48,138 bases of DNA. It comes from Candidatus Methanophagales archaeon. Its GTDB lineage: Archaea; Halobacteriota; Syntropharchaeia; Alkanophagales; Methanospirareceae. The notes under the pieces were generated by a model, which saw nothing but the letters and a program-made list of their open reading frames with translations, did no database searches and had not been told where the DNA came from. Location of the stretch: NCBI GenBank assembly GCA_024699715.1, contig JANPRD010000012.1:34605-82742 (forward strand), read 5' to 3'. A program made the translations under genes and the position numbers. This document shows positions 8,620 to 17,436 of this stretch, one piece after another (positions within the stretch are counted from its first letter, which is position 1; every line of letters starts with the position of its first letter).

Positions 8620-9213
8620 ATGACATTTGAGGAGCGTAAGAAGAGGGCGTTGAAGCGACTTGCGGAGAGAGGGGCGGATGCAGACATCGTTGAAATTTTG
8701 GAGCGAATAAACAGGCTTGAGAATTTCTTCACGACGAGCAGCTGCTCTGGCAGGATTGTGCTGCTGAAAATTCCGCACGCAGGCTCTAAACGGGAAGCGG
8801 AGTTCATCGCAAAATGGCATCGCCCCGTCTCCGCTGCGGAAGTCCTCCTTGCACTGAAATCAATGCAAGGCAGGAATGCAGGATGCTCTGCTGCGAGTGG
8901 AGAGCGAGAGGAAATCTGGCTGATTGAGCAACCGCCAATCATACATGTTGCATGCAGGGACTTGCGTTCAGCGGAGGAGATGCTGAAAGTTGCATACGCT
9001 TCAGGCTTCAAATACAGCAATTTGAAATCGTTAAAGCATTTCGTCGTTGAAATTTTAAGCACTGAACGGATGGATGTCCCACTTTGCGAGTGTGGAAGGA
9101 TGCTTTGCACCGCCGAATATATTGAGTTTGTCGTTTCAAGGGCGAATTTCCTGCTGAATCGTGCAAAGAGGAAATTGAAAAGATTGCTTGAAAACTTGAG
9201 TTACATAGAATAA
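8620..9213 (+). CDS. taw3: tRNA(Phe) wybutosine-pathway methyltransferase Taw3 (Tyw3 family)
   Basis: The 197-residue protein carries the Tyw3 core: NFFTTSSCSGRIVLL (about 37-51), FIAKWHRPV, EIWLIEQPPIIHVACRDL, and ASGFKYSNLKSL with a following LSTERMDVPL. Family members methylate the tricyclic wyosine intermediate at position 37 of tRNA-Phe; the tRNA-Phe gene itself is at 45.38 kb. The ATG follows about 100 bases of nearly pure purine. The gene ends with TAA 25 bases before the convergent rad50 stop. Confidence 0.92.
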   Translation: MTFEERKKRALKRLAERGADADIVEILERINRLENFFTTSSCSGRIVLLKIPHAGSKREAEFIAKWHRPVSAAEVLLALKSMQGRNAGCSAASGEREEIWLIEQPPIIHVACRDLRSAEEMLKVAYASGFKYSNLKSLKHFVVEILSTERMDVPLCECGRMLCTAEYIEFVVSRANFLLNRAKRKLKRLLENLSYIE

Positions 9214-9238
9214 ATGCCTCATAAATACGACTGACGCT

Positions 9239-11935
9239 TTAAACTGTCTTCACTTGCGAGACACCGCCGACATTTTCTATGAGAATTAGATTGTCGGCAG
9301 CATCTTCAATCTCACGATGGTGCGTCACGACAATCATTTGCGGAAGGATTGAAGAAGAGCCTTTGAAGAAGTTTTTCAGGATTTCAACGAGCTCTCTGCG
9401 TCGTTCTTCGTCGAGGTGCGTCGTCGGCTCGTCCATGATTACGGTTGTAATTTTACCTGAGAGCGCCTTTGCGATAGCGAGTCGCAATGAAATGGCGACT
9501 GCGACCTTCTCGCCACCGCTCATCGCCTTCACAGAGATTTCGCCGCCTTTTTTCACCGCAACGACATCAAAGTCCTCGTCAAGCACGCAATCTGAAATTT
9601 CAAGGTTGAAGCACTCAAGGAATTCTCTCGTGTATTCTGAAATGAGCGGTGCGAGACGCTCCCTTAACACACGCTGGCTCTTGTCCTTTGAGAACGCATC
9701 ACGAATGCGGCGAAGAGCGTGCAAGAAATCACGAAGTCGCTCCAACTCCGCCAATTCCTTTCGCATCGCCGACAAAGATGCGGAAATCTCAGCAATTTGA
9801 GCGAGCAAAGCACCCTCACGCTTCCGCAGTTCATTCAGCGAGGATTCTACCGCTGTGAGTTTCCGCTCCGTCTCACGAAATTCCCGCTCAATTTCATCGT
9901 GCTTTTCGGGTGAGAAGCCCAAAGCATCTCTCTCTCGCTCCTTCTCCTCCAATTCCTTCTTCGTGTGCTTTAAGCGCTCCCTCGCCTCAGAGAGCTCCCT
10001 CTGCAAACGCTCCCTCAAAGACGCCTTCGCTTTCGCAGAGACATACCTTTCCTTCGCTGAACGCATTTCTTTCAACGCAGCCTCCACATCCGAAGGCTTA
10101 AAGCCCATTTTCTCAACAAGCATCCCCGCTTTAGCCTCTAAATCCTGAATTTTGACCTCTAAATCCCGTATTCTACGCTCAATTTCTTCCAAATTTCTTC
10201 CACTTAACGCCTTTTTTGATGCAATATGCTCTTGATATGCTTTTTCAAGCTCGCTTTTCTCCGCCTCCAAACGCTCTATTTCCGCCTGAACGCCTCGCAA
10301 ACGCTCAATTTTCGGCGAAAGCTCCGCAAGAGATGCCTCGTATTCCTTCATCTGCTCCCTCACTTCCTCCGCCTCCGCCTCTAATTTTTCTAAACGCTCA
10401 ATCTCAAGGGAGCGGACAGCATCTCTTTCACGCTGAAGTCTCTCAATTTCCGTTTGCGTAGATGCGATTTCTCTCGCTGAACGCTCAATTTCCTCCAGTA
10501 GTTTGCGTCGTTCTTCCTCAAATTCCCTCTTCACACGCTCCTTATGTTCTCGTTCAAGAGGACGCTTGCAGACAGGACATTCGCTCTCCGCATCTAAAAT
10601 GCGAATGTTCTCTGCAATCTCGCAAATTCTTCCGTTGAGGCGCCCCTTCTTGCTCACAAGTTCCTGCAATTTCTCCTCTTTCTCGCTCAATTCCCGCTCT
10701 AATGCGTGCAAACGCTCTTTCTTTGCAGAGACGGTCGTGAGTGAAAAACGCATCGCTGTCTCCCTGAGATGCTCAATTTCAGCGTTCAATTTCTTGAGCG
10801 TTGCGAGAGCTGCTTCCCTCCTCGCTTCAACATCCAAAAAGCGTCTTTCATGCTCTTTCAGCGTTTTTTCCTCATCTTTCAGCGTATTCAACGCAGAAAT
10901 GACATCAGAAAAGCGTTTGTATGCATGCTCTGAACGCTTAATCATCTCAGTGAGCGAGAAAACACGCTCTCTTTCCTCACGCTCACGCTTTAAATCCGCA
11001 GAAAATCGCTCAATATCCGCAAGAATCCTCGCATATTCCTCCAAAATCTCCGATTTCTGCACTTTTCGCTCTAAGGAACGCATCTCCTCAAACGCATTCT
11101 CCGCCTCTTCCAATTCTCGCTGAACTCGCTGAACCTCCGCAGATTCCGCTTTCAAACGCTCAGAAAGCACTTTTATCGCTTCAGAGAGCTTTTGCCACGC
11201 CTCACGCCGACGCCTCTGCTCCTCGTATTCACGCTTAACTCTCTCGTATTCTCGCCGAATTCCCTCCATTATCTTCTCATTTTCCTCCTTCTCCTCCCTC
11301 ACTGATTTCAATTCCTCATTTATTTTTCGTAATTGCTCCTCTTTTTCCTCTAAACGAGCCTTCAACACATCATACTTTTTCGCTTTCTCCTCAAAATACT
11401 GCTCAACTTCACGCATATTCTCCCAACTTTTCTCCAATTTGTCCAGACCGATGAGCCTTCCGATGATTTTCTTGCGTTCTGCAGGTGAAGCGTCAATTAA
11501 ATGCGCTATTTCGCCCTGCCTCACGAAAACAGAGTTCAAAGCGGTCTCCTTGTCCATGCCGAGAATGCGTTGAACTTCTTCAGAGACCTCGTTCTGACCT
11601 CTTGCGATGAGCGTTTCTTCACCTTCGCCGTCTTCCCTGAAAAGCTCGGCATCACCGCCACGACGACCTCGCTCCCTACGAAGTGTGAATCTGCGACCTC
11701 CTTCGCTGAATTTCAGCGAAACGGTTGCTTTTCCGCTGCTACTACCTCGCCTGATTAAGTCAGTCATTTTCTCGCCTCTGACCTTCTCGTTGAACAAAGC
11801 GAATATAATTGCATCAATTAAGGATGTCTTTCCCGCTCCATTCGCTCCTACAATCGCAGTCATACCCTGCGTAAAATGAATTTTCGTCTCTTTATGCGAT
11901 AGAAAATCCTCAAGATGCAACTCTTCTATGAACAT
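9239..11935 (-). CDS. rad50: Rad50 DNA double-strand-break repair ATPase
   Basis: At 898 residues it is complete. It has an N-terminal Walker A GANGAGKTSLID (about 32-43), a Q-loop region VFVRQGEIAHLIDASP, long coiled coils on each side of a zinc hook CPVCKRPL in the middle, and a C-terminal ABC signature SGGEKVAVAISLRLA with Walker B VIMDEPTTHLD. It pairs with Mre11 to tether and process DNA ends. It follows mre11 with a 93-base pyrimidine-rich gap (plus strand). The end VTHHREIEDAADNLI includes the switch histidine. The coiled coils are rich in R, E and K. Confidence 0.97.
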   Translation of the reverse strand: MFIEELHLEDFLSHKETKIHFTQGMTAIVGANGAGKTSLIDAIIFALFNEKVRGEKMTDLIRRGSSSGKATVSLKFSEGGRRFTLRRERGRRGGDAELFREDGEGEETLIARGQNEVSEEVQRILGMDKETALNSVFVRQGEIAHLIDASPAERKKIIGRLIGLDKLEKSWENMREVEQYFEEKAKKYDVLKARLEEKEEQLRKINEELKSVREEKEENEKIMEGIRREYERVKREYEEQRRRREAWQKLSEAIKVLSERLKAESAEVQRVQRELEEAENAFEEMRSLERKVQKSEILEEYARILADIERFSADLKREREERERVFSLTEMIKRSEHAYKRFSDVISALNTLKDEEKTLKEHERRFLDVEARREAALATLKKLNAEIEHLRETAMRFSLTTVSAKKERLHALERELSEKEEKLQELVSKKGRLNGRICEIAENIRILDAESECPVCKRPLEREHKERVKREFEEERRKLLEEIERSAREIASTQTEIERLQRERDAVRSLEIERLEKLEAEAEEVREQMKEYEASLAELSPKIERLRGVQAEIERLEAEKSELEKAYQEHIASKKALSGRNLEEIERRIRDLEVKIQDLEAKAGMLVEKMGFKPSDVEAALKEMRSAKERYVSAKAKASLRERLQRELSEARERLKHTKKELEEKERERDALGFSPEKHDEIEREFRETERKLTAVESSLNELRKREGALLAQIAEISASLSAMRKELAELERLRDFLHALRRIRDAFSKDKSQRVLRERLAPLISEYTREFLECFNLEISDCVLDEDFDVVAVKKGGEISVKAMSGGEKVAVAISLRLAIAKALSGKITTVIMDEPTTHLDEERRRELVEILKNFFKGSSSILPQMIVVTHHREIEDAADNLILIENVGGVSQVKTV

Positions 11936-12028
11936 TTCCCCTCATTTCCCTCTCCTGTTCCGCTTCTTTTTCTACTTTTACAAATCTCTCCCCACTTCCT
12001 CTCCCCACTTCCCTCCCAGCCTCGCCTA

Positions 12029-13264
12029 CTACCACCACATTTTGAACATCCACTCACGCACTCGCTTCCTGCCTTTCCGCTTCCGCTTCTCCACTTCTCT
12101 TCCTCTCGCTCTCTTTTCTGCGGACTGCGTCCCTTCGGCATCTCCCTCGCTTCCCCCGCACTTGAATCTTTCCTCAAAGAACGCCTCCGCAGTTTTAATT
12201 GCGTCCTCAATATTGCCTGCTGAGAGGTTTCTGTGCAGAGAGAGGGCGAGTTCCGCAAGTTCTTCGCCGAGAAAAGATGAGAAGATTTCACGAAGGATGC
12301 CATCTCCGCCTCCTCTGACGGTTTCAGGAAGCGTAGAAGGGGAAATACCACGCTCTTTAAACGCAATTTTATAAGTTAAGACCTTTCCACGAAGCATTTT
12401 TTCAACATTTTCCAGCACTTTTTGCCTATTTATGTGCTTTCCTCCAACTGTTAGGTGTAAAATAGGAGGCTTCTCACTCTCAGGAATTTGCAATCCATTT
12501 AACGCTTCCGCTTCAACCTCCTCCTCAAATTGCGGTCTTATGTTCAGATTAATCGTGTGCAAAAGTGGCTCTTCACCGTCCAAATCCACCAAGTAAAATC
12601 CCTTTCCTCGCTTTTTCCAAGTGGAAATCTCATCTTTTCGCATGATTTCAGTGGAGCCTGCGTAGGCGAAAATCCCATCATTTATGCGAATACTTTGTCT
12701 TGAATGGACATGCCCAAATGCATAATAAGAAACATTTCCGGGCAATTCTCCCTCTCTTAACTCATAAGCACCCTCAAAAGGAAGGAACTTTTCAACTGCT
12801 TGATGCGCAATCAGCACAGATTTCTTATATTTTGATGCGATTTTCTCAAATTTTGCCATCTCTCCCCTCAAAGCAGCGGTGTATCTGCCCTTGAGATTTG
12901 ATATTCCGCCGAAGAGGATGCCGTTGATTTCAGTGCATTCAATGCCGTGAACGCCAAGCACTCGCACATCAAATAGTTTATGCGGTGGCATTCCTCGCCT
13001 ACGAGGCATGTCGTGGTCGCCCAGAACGGTCAGCACTTCCATCCTTCCGTCTATTTTGCGGAGAGCTTCCTTGAAAACATGCAACGCCTTCACCGGCGGT
13101 GTCGCTGAATCAAAAGTGTCGCCTGCGAGAATCAAAACCTCAGCACGCTCTTTCAACGCAATCTCAATCGCTTCGCAGAAAGCATCATAAATGTCATTCT
13201 CCCGCTCCTCAATGTTGTATTGTCGGTATCCGAGATGCGTGTCTGCAATGTGTGCAATACGCAT
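12029..13264 (-). CDS. mre11: Mre11 DNA repair nuclease
   Basis: The phosphoesterase motifs are in order: ADTHLG (residues 7-12), LAGDTFD, LGDHD, a histidine in LIAHQAV, and GHVHSRQ. They bind two manganese ions. The C-terminal DNA-binding cap follows. The tail after about residue 370 is a low-complexity basic/acidic stretch (EGDAEGTQSAEKRARGREVE) that is purine-rich on the sense strand. The gene ends in two consecutive TAG codons. It sits between herA and rad50, all on the minus strand. Confidence 0.95.
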   Translation of the reverse strand: MRIAHIADTHLGYRQYNIEERENDIYDAFCEAIEIALKERAEVLILAGDTFDSATPPVKALHVFKEALRKIDGRMEVLTVLGDHDMPRRRGMPPHKLFDVRVLGVHGIECTEINGILFGGISNLKGRYTAALRGEMAKFEKIASKYKKSVLIAHQAVEKFLPFEGAYELREGELPGNVSYYAFGHVHSRQSIRINDGIFAYAGSTEIMRKDEISTWKKRGKGFYLVDLDGEEPLLHTINLNIRPQFEEEVEAEALNGLQIPESEKPPILHLTVGGKHINRQKVLENVEKMLRGKVLTYKIAFKERGISPSTLPETVRGGGDGILREIFSSFLGEELAELALSLHRNLSAGNIEDAIKTAEAFFEERFKCGGSEGDAEGTQSAEKRARGREVEKRKRKGRKRVREWMFKMWW

Positions 13265-13384
13265 ACTCTACCTTTTCTTTCATTTCATAATAATAAATAG
13301 AGACACGAGCAGTGAGCCACGAGCAGTAGCAACACACTCACAGCTGCTATCCGTTTCTTCTTTCTCTCCGCATGTCGCCTGCAT

Positions 13385-15079
13385 TCAGAAGCCCTCAACG
13401 ATGCTTCTCACAATCTCAATTTCTTTTCTTGCCTGCTCTCCGCTTGCTCTCGCTGATTCTTCCGCCTCCGCCTCCGCAGATGCCTCTCGCAAAAGTCTCA
13501 CGGTGTCTATGTCTGCACCGCCTTCTCTTGTCTGCCGCTGGCGAATGCGAACCATGACTGGCGCCCTCGTCACTTCGCCTACTACAACTGCCTCGCCGAC
13601 ATTTAAGCCTGGTAGGTCGTTAAGCAGGCTCTCACTCATCCGCTCAGAGCTTCTTCGCACCGCATTCTGGTCTTCAGGATTCGTGATTCGCATGATTATT
13701 TGTGAGTTGCACTGGCTCAGAGCATCCGCATCTATCTTGCATGGTCGCTGTGTGATGAGCGTGAGGAATATGCCGAATTTACGACCTTCTGCGGCAATTC
13801 GCTTCAAAATGCCCTTCGCAAGCGTCTCCTCATCGTCGGGAATGAATCTGTGTGCTTCCTCCACGAACACGAACACAGGATACTTCATAACGCCGTCGCC
13901 ACCGCTTCTTTGCATGAGTTTCAACGCAAGTATCTCACGCAGGACCCTCGCAGCGATGTAATTCGCCACTTTATCGTTTAAACCTGACAAATCAAACACC
14001 GCAACATGCTTCGCCTTCAAGAATTCGCTTGCGCTTGTCGTTGAATTGCCAAATATACCTCTGAATTCTCGCAGCATCTCAACATATTTCAGCGCATCTG
14101 AAGCGTCCTTGTCGCCTGCTAAGCCTCGCTTCTGAAGCAATTCAATGAGTTCTTCAAGCGAAAAATCCCCCCCTCTTTCTTCCCACAACTCCTCCAGAGC
14201 GGAGCGAATCGCTTTTTTTATGTTCACCCAACGCTCTGAAATTCCACAGAGCATTGAAATTTCATCAATGTCCAAATCGGCGAACCGCACCTCGTAGTTC
14301 TTCACCGAGCCAATCTCCCATTCATACCTTGAAGTGCTTTCTTTTGTGCGGAAAACGCTCACTCTATCCGAAAACTTCCCGCCATTTCGGTCTTGCGAGA
14401 GGAAAATGTAGTCCGCATGTGGGTCTAAAACGACAATCGTTGCACCCTTCTTCAGCAGTTCTTCCATAAGAACGCCCGCCGTGTAGCTCTTTCCCGCACC
14501 TGTTTGAGCGATAATTGCGAGATGCCTGCGAAGACCATTCACGGAGATGCTCACTTTCACATCGCTGCGTGTGATCAAATTTCCGATGAAAAGCCCTTCT
14601 TCATCGCTGAATGAGTAGAAGCGTCGCAAAACCTCTTCAGAGGCTGCGAAGACCTCTTTGCCGGGTTTAATTGCCATTCTCGGCTGGCGGACGACGCCGT
14701 TGTGAATGTATCCGAGGACACGAGCCTTCGCAATCGTGCGGTTGTCTGCGAGACCCGCCTCAACGATTCGCTGTGCAGATTCAAACGAAAGCGAGTGGGG
14801 CAACGCCAAAGATGCTGAAAGGATTGTATGCACTTGCGCAATTACTTCAACCGGTTTGCGACCCTCATCCGTCTCTTCAACTGAAAAAACACTCACATAT
14901 TCCCAGCGTGGCACCTCTCGCTCCGCAACGAAAAGGAATTCTGTTGCAGATGCCTCTCCCACAACAATACCAAGCCTCCTTGCGTTGCTAACGACCTCCT
15001 CCACTTGCACTTCCCTCATTTCCTCCATTTTCGTCTCACCCTTCCCTCTACCTGCCTCTGTCTTCCGCCCTCTGAACAT
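13385..15079 (-). CDS. herA: HerA bipolar DNA translocase
   Basis: The 564-residue product has the HAS-barrel N-terminus, Walker A IIAQTGAGKSYTAGVLMEEL (about 190-209), the HerA-FtsK Walker B VFVFVEEAHRFIPDD, and the sensor region FLTLITQRPCKIDADALSQC. HerA forms a hexamer with NurA and supports Mre11-Rad50 in DNA end resection. The first in-frame ATG is at 15079; a later ATG (MEEMREVQ, residue 18) may be the true start. The C-terminus carries an Ala/Glu-rich stretch (SAEAEAEESARA). It lies 6 bases after the nurA stop. Confidence 0.95.
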   Translation of the reverse strand: MFRGRKTEAGRGKGETKMEEMREVQVEEVVSNARRLGIVVGEASATEFLFVAEREVPRWEYVSVFSVEETDEGRKPVEVIAQVHTILSASLALPHSLSFESAQRIVEAGLADNRTIAKARVLGYIHNGVVRQPRMAIKPGKEVFAASEEVLRRFYSFSDEEGLFIGNLITRSDVKVSISVNGLRRHLAIIAQTGAGKSYTAGVLMEELLKKGATIVVLDPHADYIFLSQDRNGGKFSDRVSVFRTKESTSRYEWEIGSVKNYEVRFADLDIDEISMLCGISERWVNIKKAIRSALEELWEERGGDFSLEELIELLQKRGLAGDKDASDALKYVEMLREFRGIFGNSTTSASEFLKAKHVAVFDLSGLNDKVANYIAARVLREILALKLMQRSGGDGVMKYPVFVFVEEAHRFIPDDEETLAKGILKRIAAEGRKFGIFLTLITQRPCKIDADALSQCNSQIIMRITNPEDQNAVRRSSERMSESLLNDLPGLNVGEAVVVGEVTRAPVMVRIRQRQTREGGADIDTVRLLREASAEAEAEESARASGEQARKEIEIVRSIVEGF

Positions 15080-15085
15080 CTGAAC

Positions 15086-16373
15086 TTAGGGAAATTTCAC
15101 ACGCCTCTCTCCCCTTGCAGTCGCTTCTATGCCCATGATTTCCTCAAATTTCCTCAAATACACGGCTTCAAACACATCTTTACGCAACTTCACCGCAGAA
15201 TCCACCGCAGAGAGCCATATATTGTAGTTATCTAAACCGCAGTAGCCCGCAGAAATCAGCCTCAAAATCTCCTCCAACTTCTCATAATTTTCACATACGA
15301 CCAAATCTTCAGGAAAACGAACATCTGAAAGCGTTTTATTTATGCCGAAGAACCATGCAGGCACATCTATTCGCATCGGCGTGTCGTTAAGAGCGGGAAG
15401 CACATGGAAAGAAACAATTGCAGGCAACCTTTCAAGGCTTTCCACAACGCCCCTTCGCTCGCTCAAGAAATCCGTCGTCAAGTGCGGAAATGGGGAAGCG
15501 TCTCCTCAAGAAACCGACAGGGTCTTTCCGCATCGCCTCAAGCTCCCTGCGGAAGCGAGGTTTTGTCCCGAGTAGGAGCGGAGTGGTGCATCCTGTCTCA
15601 TTTTTTGAACGAGCATACTTCAGAATCAGATGAAAATCAGGTCTCCGCTGTAATAAAAATGCTCTGAATAGCCTCTTAACTCCTTCGTCAAGCTCCTCTT
15701 CCGCACGCTTTAATGCAAAGACAGCCGAAGAACCCCCTTCAACAGCAGAGCGAATGAGGAAATGCCTGAACTCTTGCTCAACACCCGCATTTTCCAAAAT
15801 TTTTGCGAGTAGAAATGTCCTGAAGAATGAAGTTCTGCTCTCTTTGCTCACGCCCACGACTGGAACAGATGAACGACGGGCAGCATCAAGAAATGAAGAC
15901 AACACTTCAAAATAATCCACCATTAATGCCCTGTTCTTCACGAAATCTGTCTCTTTTGGGAGATGCGATAGTCTGCCGAAGAGCGAACCGTCAATAAGAA
16001 TGAAACCTTCAAATCCATCTTTTAATGCATCAAGCGCAACTAAATGCTCCAAATGCTCACGAAGTCTCCCTAAAAGGGGCAAGTCTTTGAAATTTGGCGA
16101 GTATTCGTGACCTACGCTCACACGCTTGTATTTACGATTTGCGGAGAGAGCAAGCGCACGGACAACATAAAAAATAGAGCCGTCTCCGAGAGAATGCTTC
16201 GCAGAACTGCTGTCAACAGCAAGAACCTCGCCGCCGCAGAAATCCTCATGGAAGTGGAAAGGCAGCCAGAAATGCTCAATGCACGCTGAAAAATCGTCAG
16301 CGTCGGGCTCAGCCTTTAACCGCTTCCTCTCCGCATGCAACTCATTCATGAATTCCGTCAGAAACGCAGGCAT
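15086..16373 (-). CDS. nurA: NurA 5'-3' nuclease, frameshifted
   Basis: The first 290 or so residues, from 16373, have NurA features including the metal-binding GEVLAVDSSS and a later FILIDGSLFGRL. The C-terminus (MRIDVPAWFFG, then GYCGLDNYNIWLSAVDSAVKL) is in the next frame, and the two frames overlap by 50 bases. Removing one base from the run of four (G on plus, C on minus) at 15493-15496 joins them as RRFPFPHLTTDFLSERRG. NurA is the partner nuclease of HerA, so a true knockout of nurA alone would be surprising. Confidence 0.85.
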
Positions 16374-16418
16374 CCTTTATCCTACGACGAAAAATAAAAT
16401 AATTGCACCGCTCAATTC

Positions 16419-17435
16419 ATGCGAATTGAAATGAGTGTTGTGTATTTCATAGATGCTCGTGGGGGGAAGAAGCCACTCGTGGAGAGGTTGCCCGACTTAG
16501 TTGAGCGTCTGCTTCAAGGGGAAGAACTGCGAGGGAATGTCGCATTGAAAATGCACTTCGGTGAGAAGCACAACGAGACATTCATCAAACCCTTTTACAT
16601 AAAAGCAATCGTTGATTCGCTGAAGAAGATGCATGAAAATGCGAAATTCTTCCTCACAGACACAACAACAATATACAAAGGCGAGCGATATAATGCGATT
16701 GACCATATTATGTGTGCGGTTTATCATGGCTTTTCGCCATCTTACATCGGTTGTCCCGTTATTATTGCGGATGGTTTGAGCGATGAAGGCGTTTCAGTGA
16801 GCGAAAATGTTGAGATAGCCCGTGCTATTTACGACAGCGACGCCCTAATTGTGATTTCCCACGCAACAGGACACGGCGCTTCTTCATACGGCGGGGCGTT
16901 GAAGAATGTTGCGATGGGCTGCGTCACGAAGCGAACAAAGAAGTGGCAGCATGAGGTCACGAAGCCCGTTTTGAACGATTCGCTCTGCAACCTTTGCGGT
17001 GAATGCGAGCGAGTTTGCGGTTTCAACGCAATAAAAGTCAAAGAAAAAGTGATTTTTGATGCTGAAAAATGCATAGGTTGCGGCTCTTGTATTGCAGTTT
17101 GCGGAACTGGTGCGTTAAGAACTGAAGAGAAAGCATCCGAAAAAATTCAAAAAAGGATTGCTTTCGTCGCAAAAGAAGTGCTTAAGCATGTGAATAAAGC
17201 ATATTTCATTAATTTTGCGGTGAGCGTTACGCCCTTCTGCGACTGTGCGGAGATGGCACCACGATTCATTTGCGAGGACATTGGCGTTCTCGCCTCCGCT
17301 GACATTGTTTCAATTGACAACGCAACGATAGACCTCATCGGCATCTCCGCCTTTGAAGGCGACCCGAAGGTGCAGGTGCGAGAGGCTCAAAAACTCGGTC
17401 TCGGCGAAATGTCTTACGAATTACGCAAGATTTAA
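16419..17435 (+). CDS. DUF362-family protein with two 4Fe-4S clusters
   Basis: The N-terminal DUF362 domain (about 1-185) includes LKMHFGEKHNETFIKP and SHATGHGASSYGGALKNVAMG. A ferredoxin domain follows, with CNLCGECERVC and CIGCGSCIAVC (about 188-232), each a CxxCxxCxxxC motif in which the last Cys is followed by Gly rather than Pro. The C-terminal part includes DCAEMAPRFICEDIG. The family is widespread in archaea and anaerobic bacteria, with no settled function; an electron-transfer or metal-handling role is inferred. An AT-rich TATA-like element at 16389-16403 would put the transcript start at the ATG, so the mRNA may be leaderless. ATG 16431 is an alternative start. Confidence 0.85.
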   Translation: MRIEMSVVYFIDARGGKKPLVERLPDLVERLLQGEELRGNVALKMHFGEKHNETFIKPFYIKAIVDSLKKMHENAKFFLTDTTTIYKGERYNAIDHIMCAVYHGFSPSYIGCPVIIADGLSDEGVSVSENVEIARAIYDSDALIVISHATGHGASSYGGALKNVAMGCVTKRTKKWQHEVTKPVLNDSLCNLCGECERVCGFNAIKVKEKVIFDAEKCIGCGSCIAVCGTGALRTEEKASEKIQKRIAFVAKEVLKHVNKAYFINFAVSVTPFCDCAEMAPRFICEDIGVLASADIVSIDNATIDLIGISAFEGDPKVQVREAQKLGLGEMSYELRKI

Positions 17436-17436
17436 G

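Noticed and set aside
8418-9110. Minus-strand open frame of 230 residues over taw3
   Set aside because: It is the shadow of taw3, whose plus-strand protein is clearly conserved, and has the Ser/Arg-rich composition of a shadow frame.
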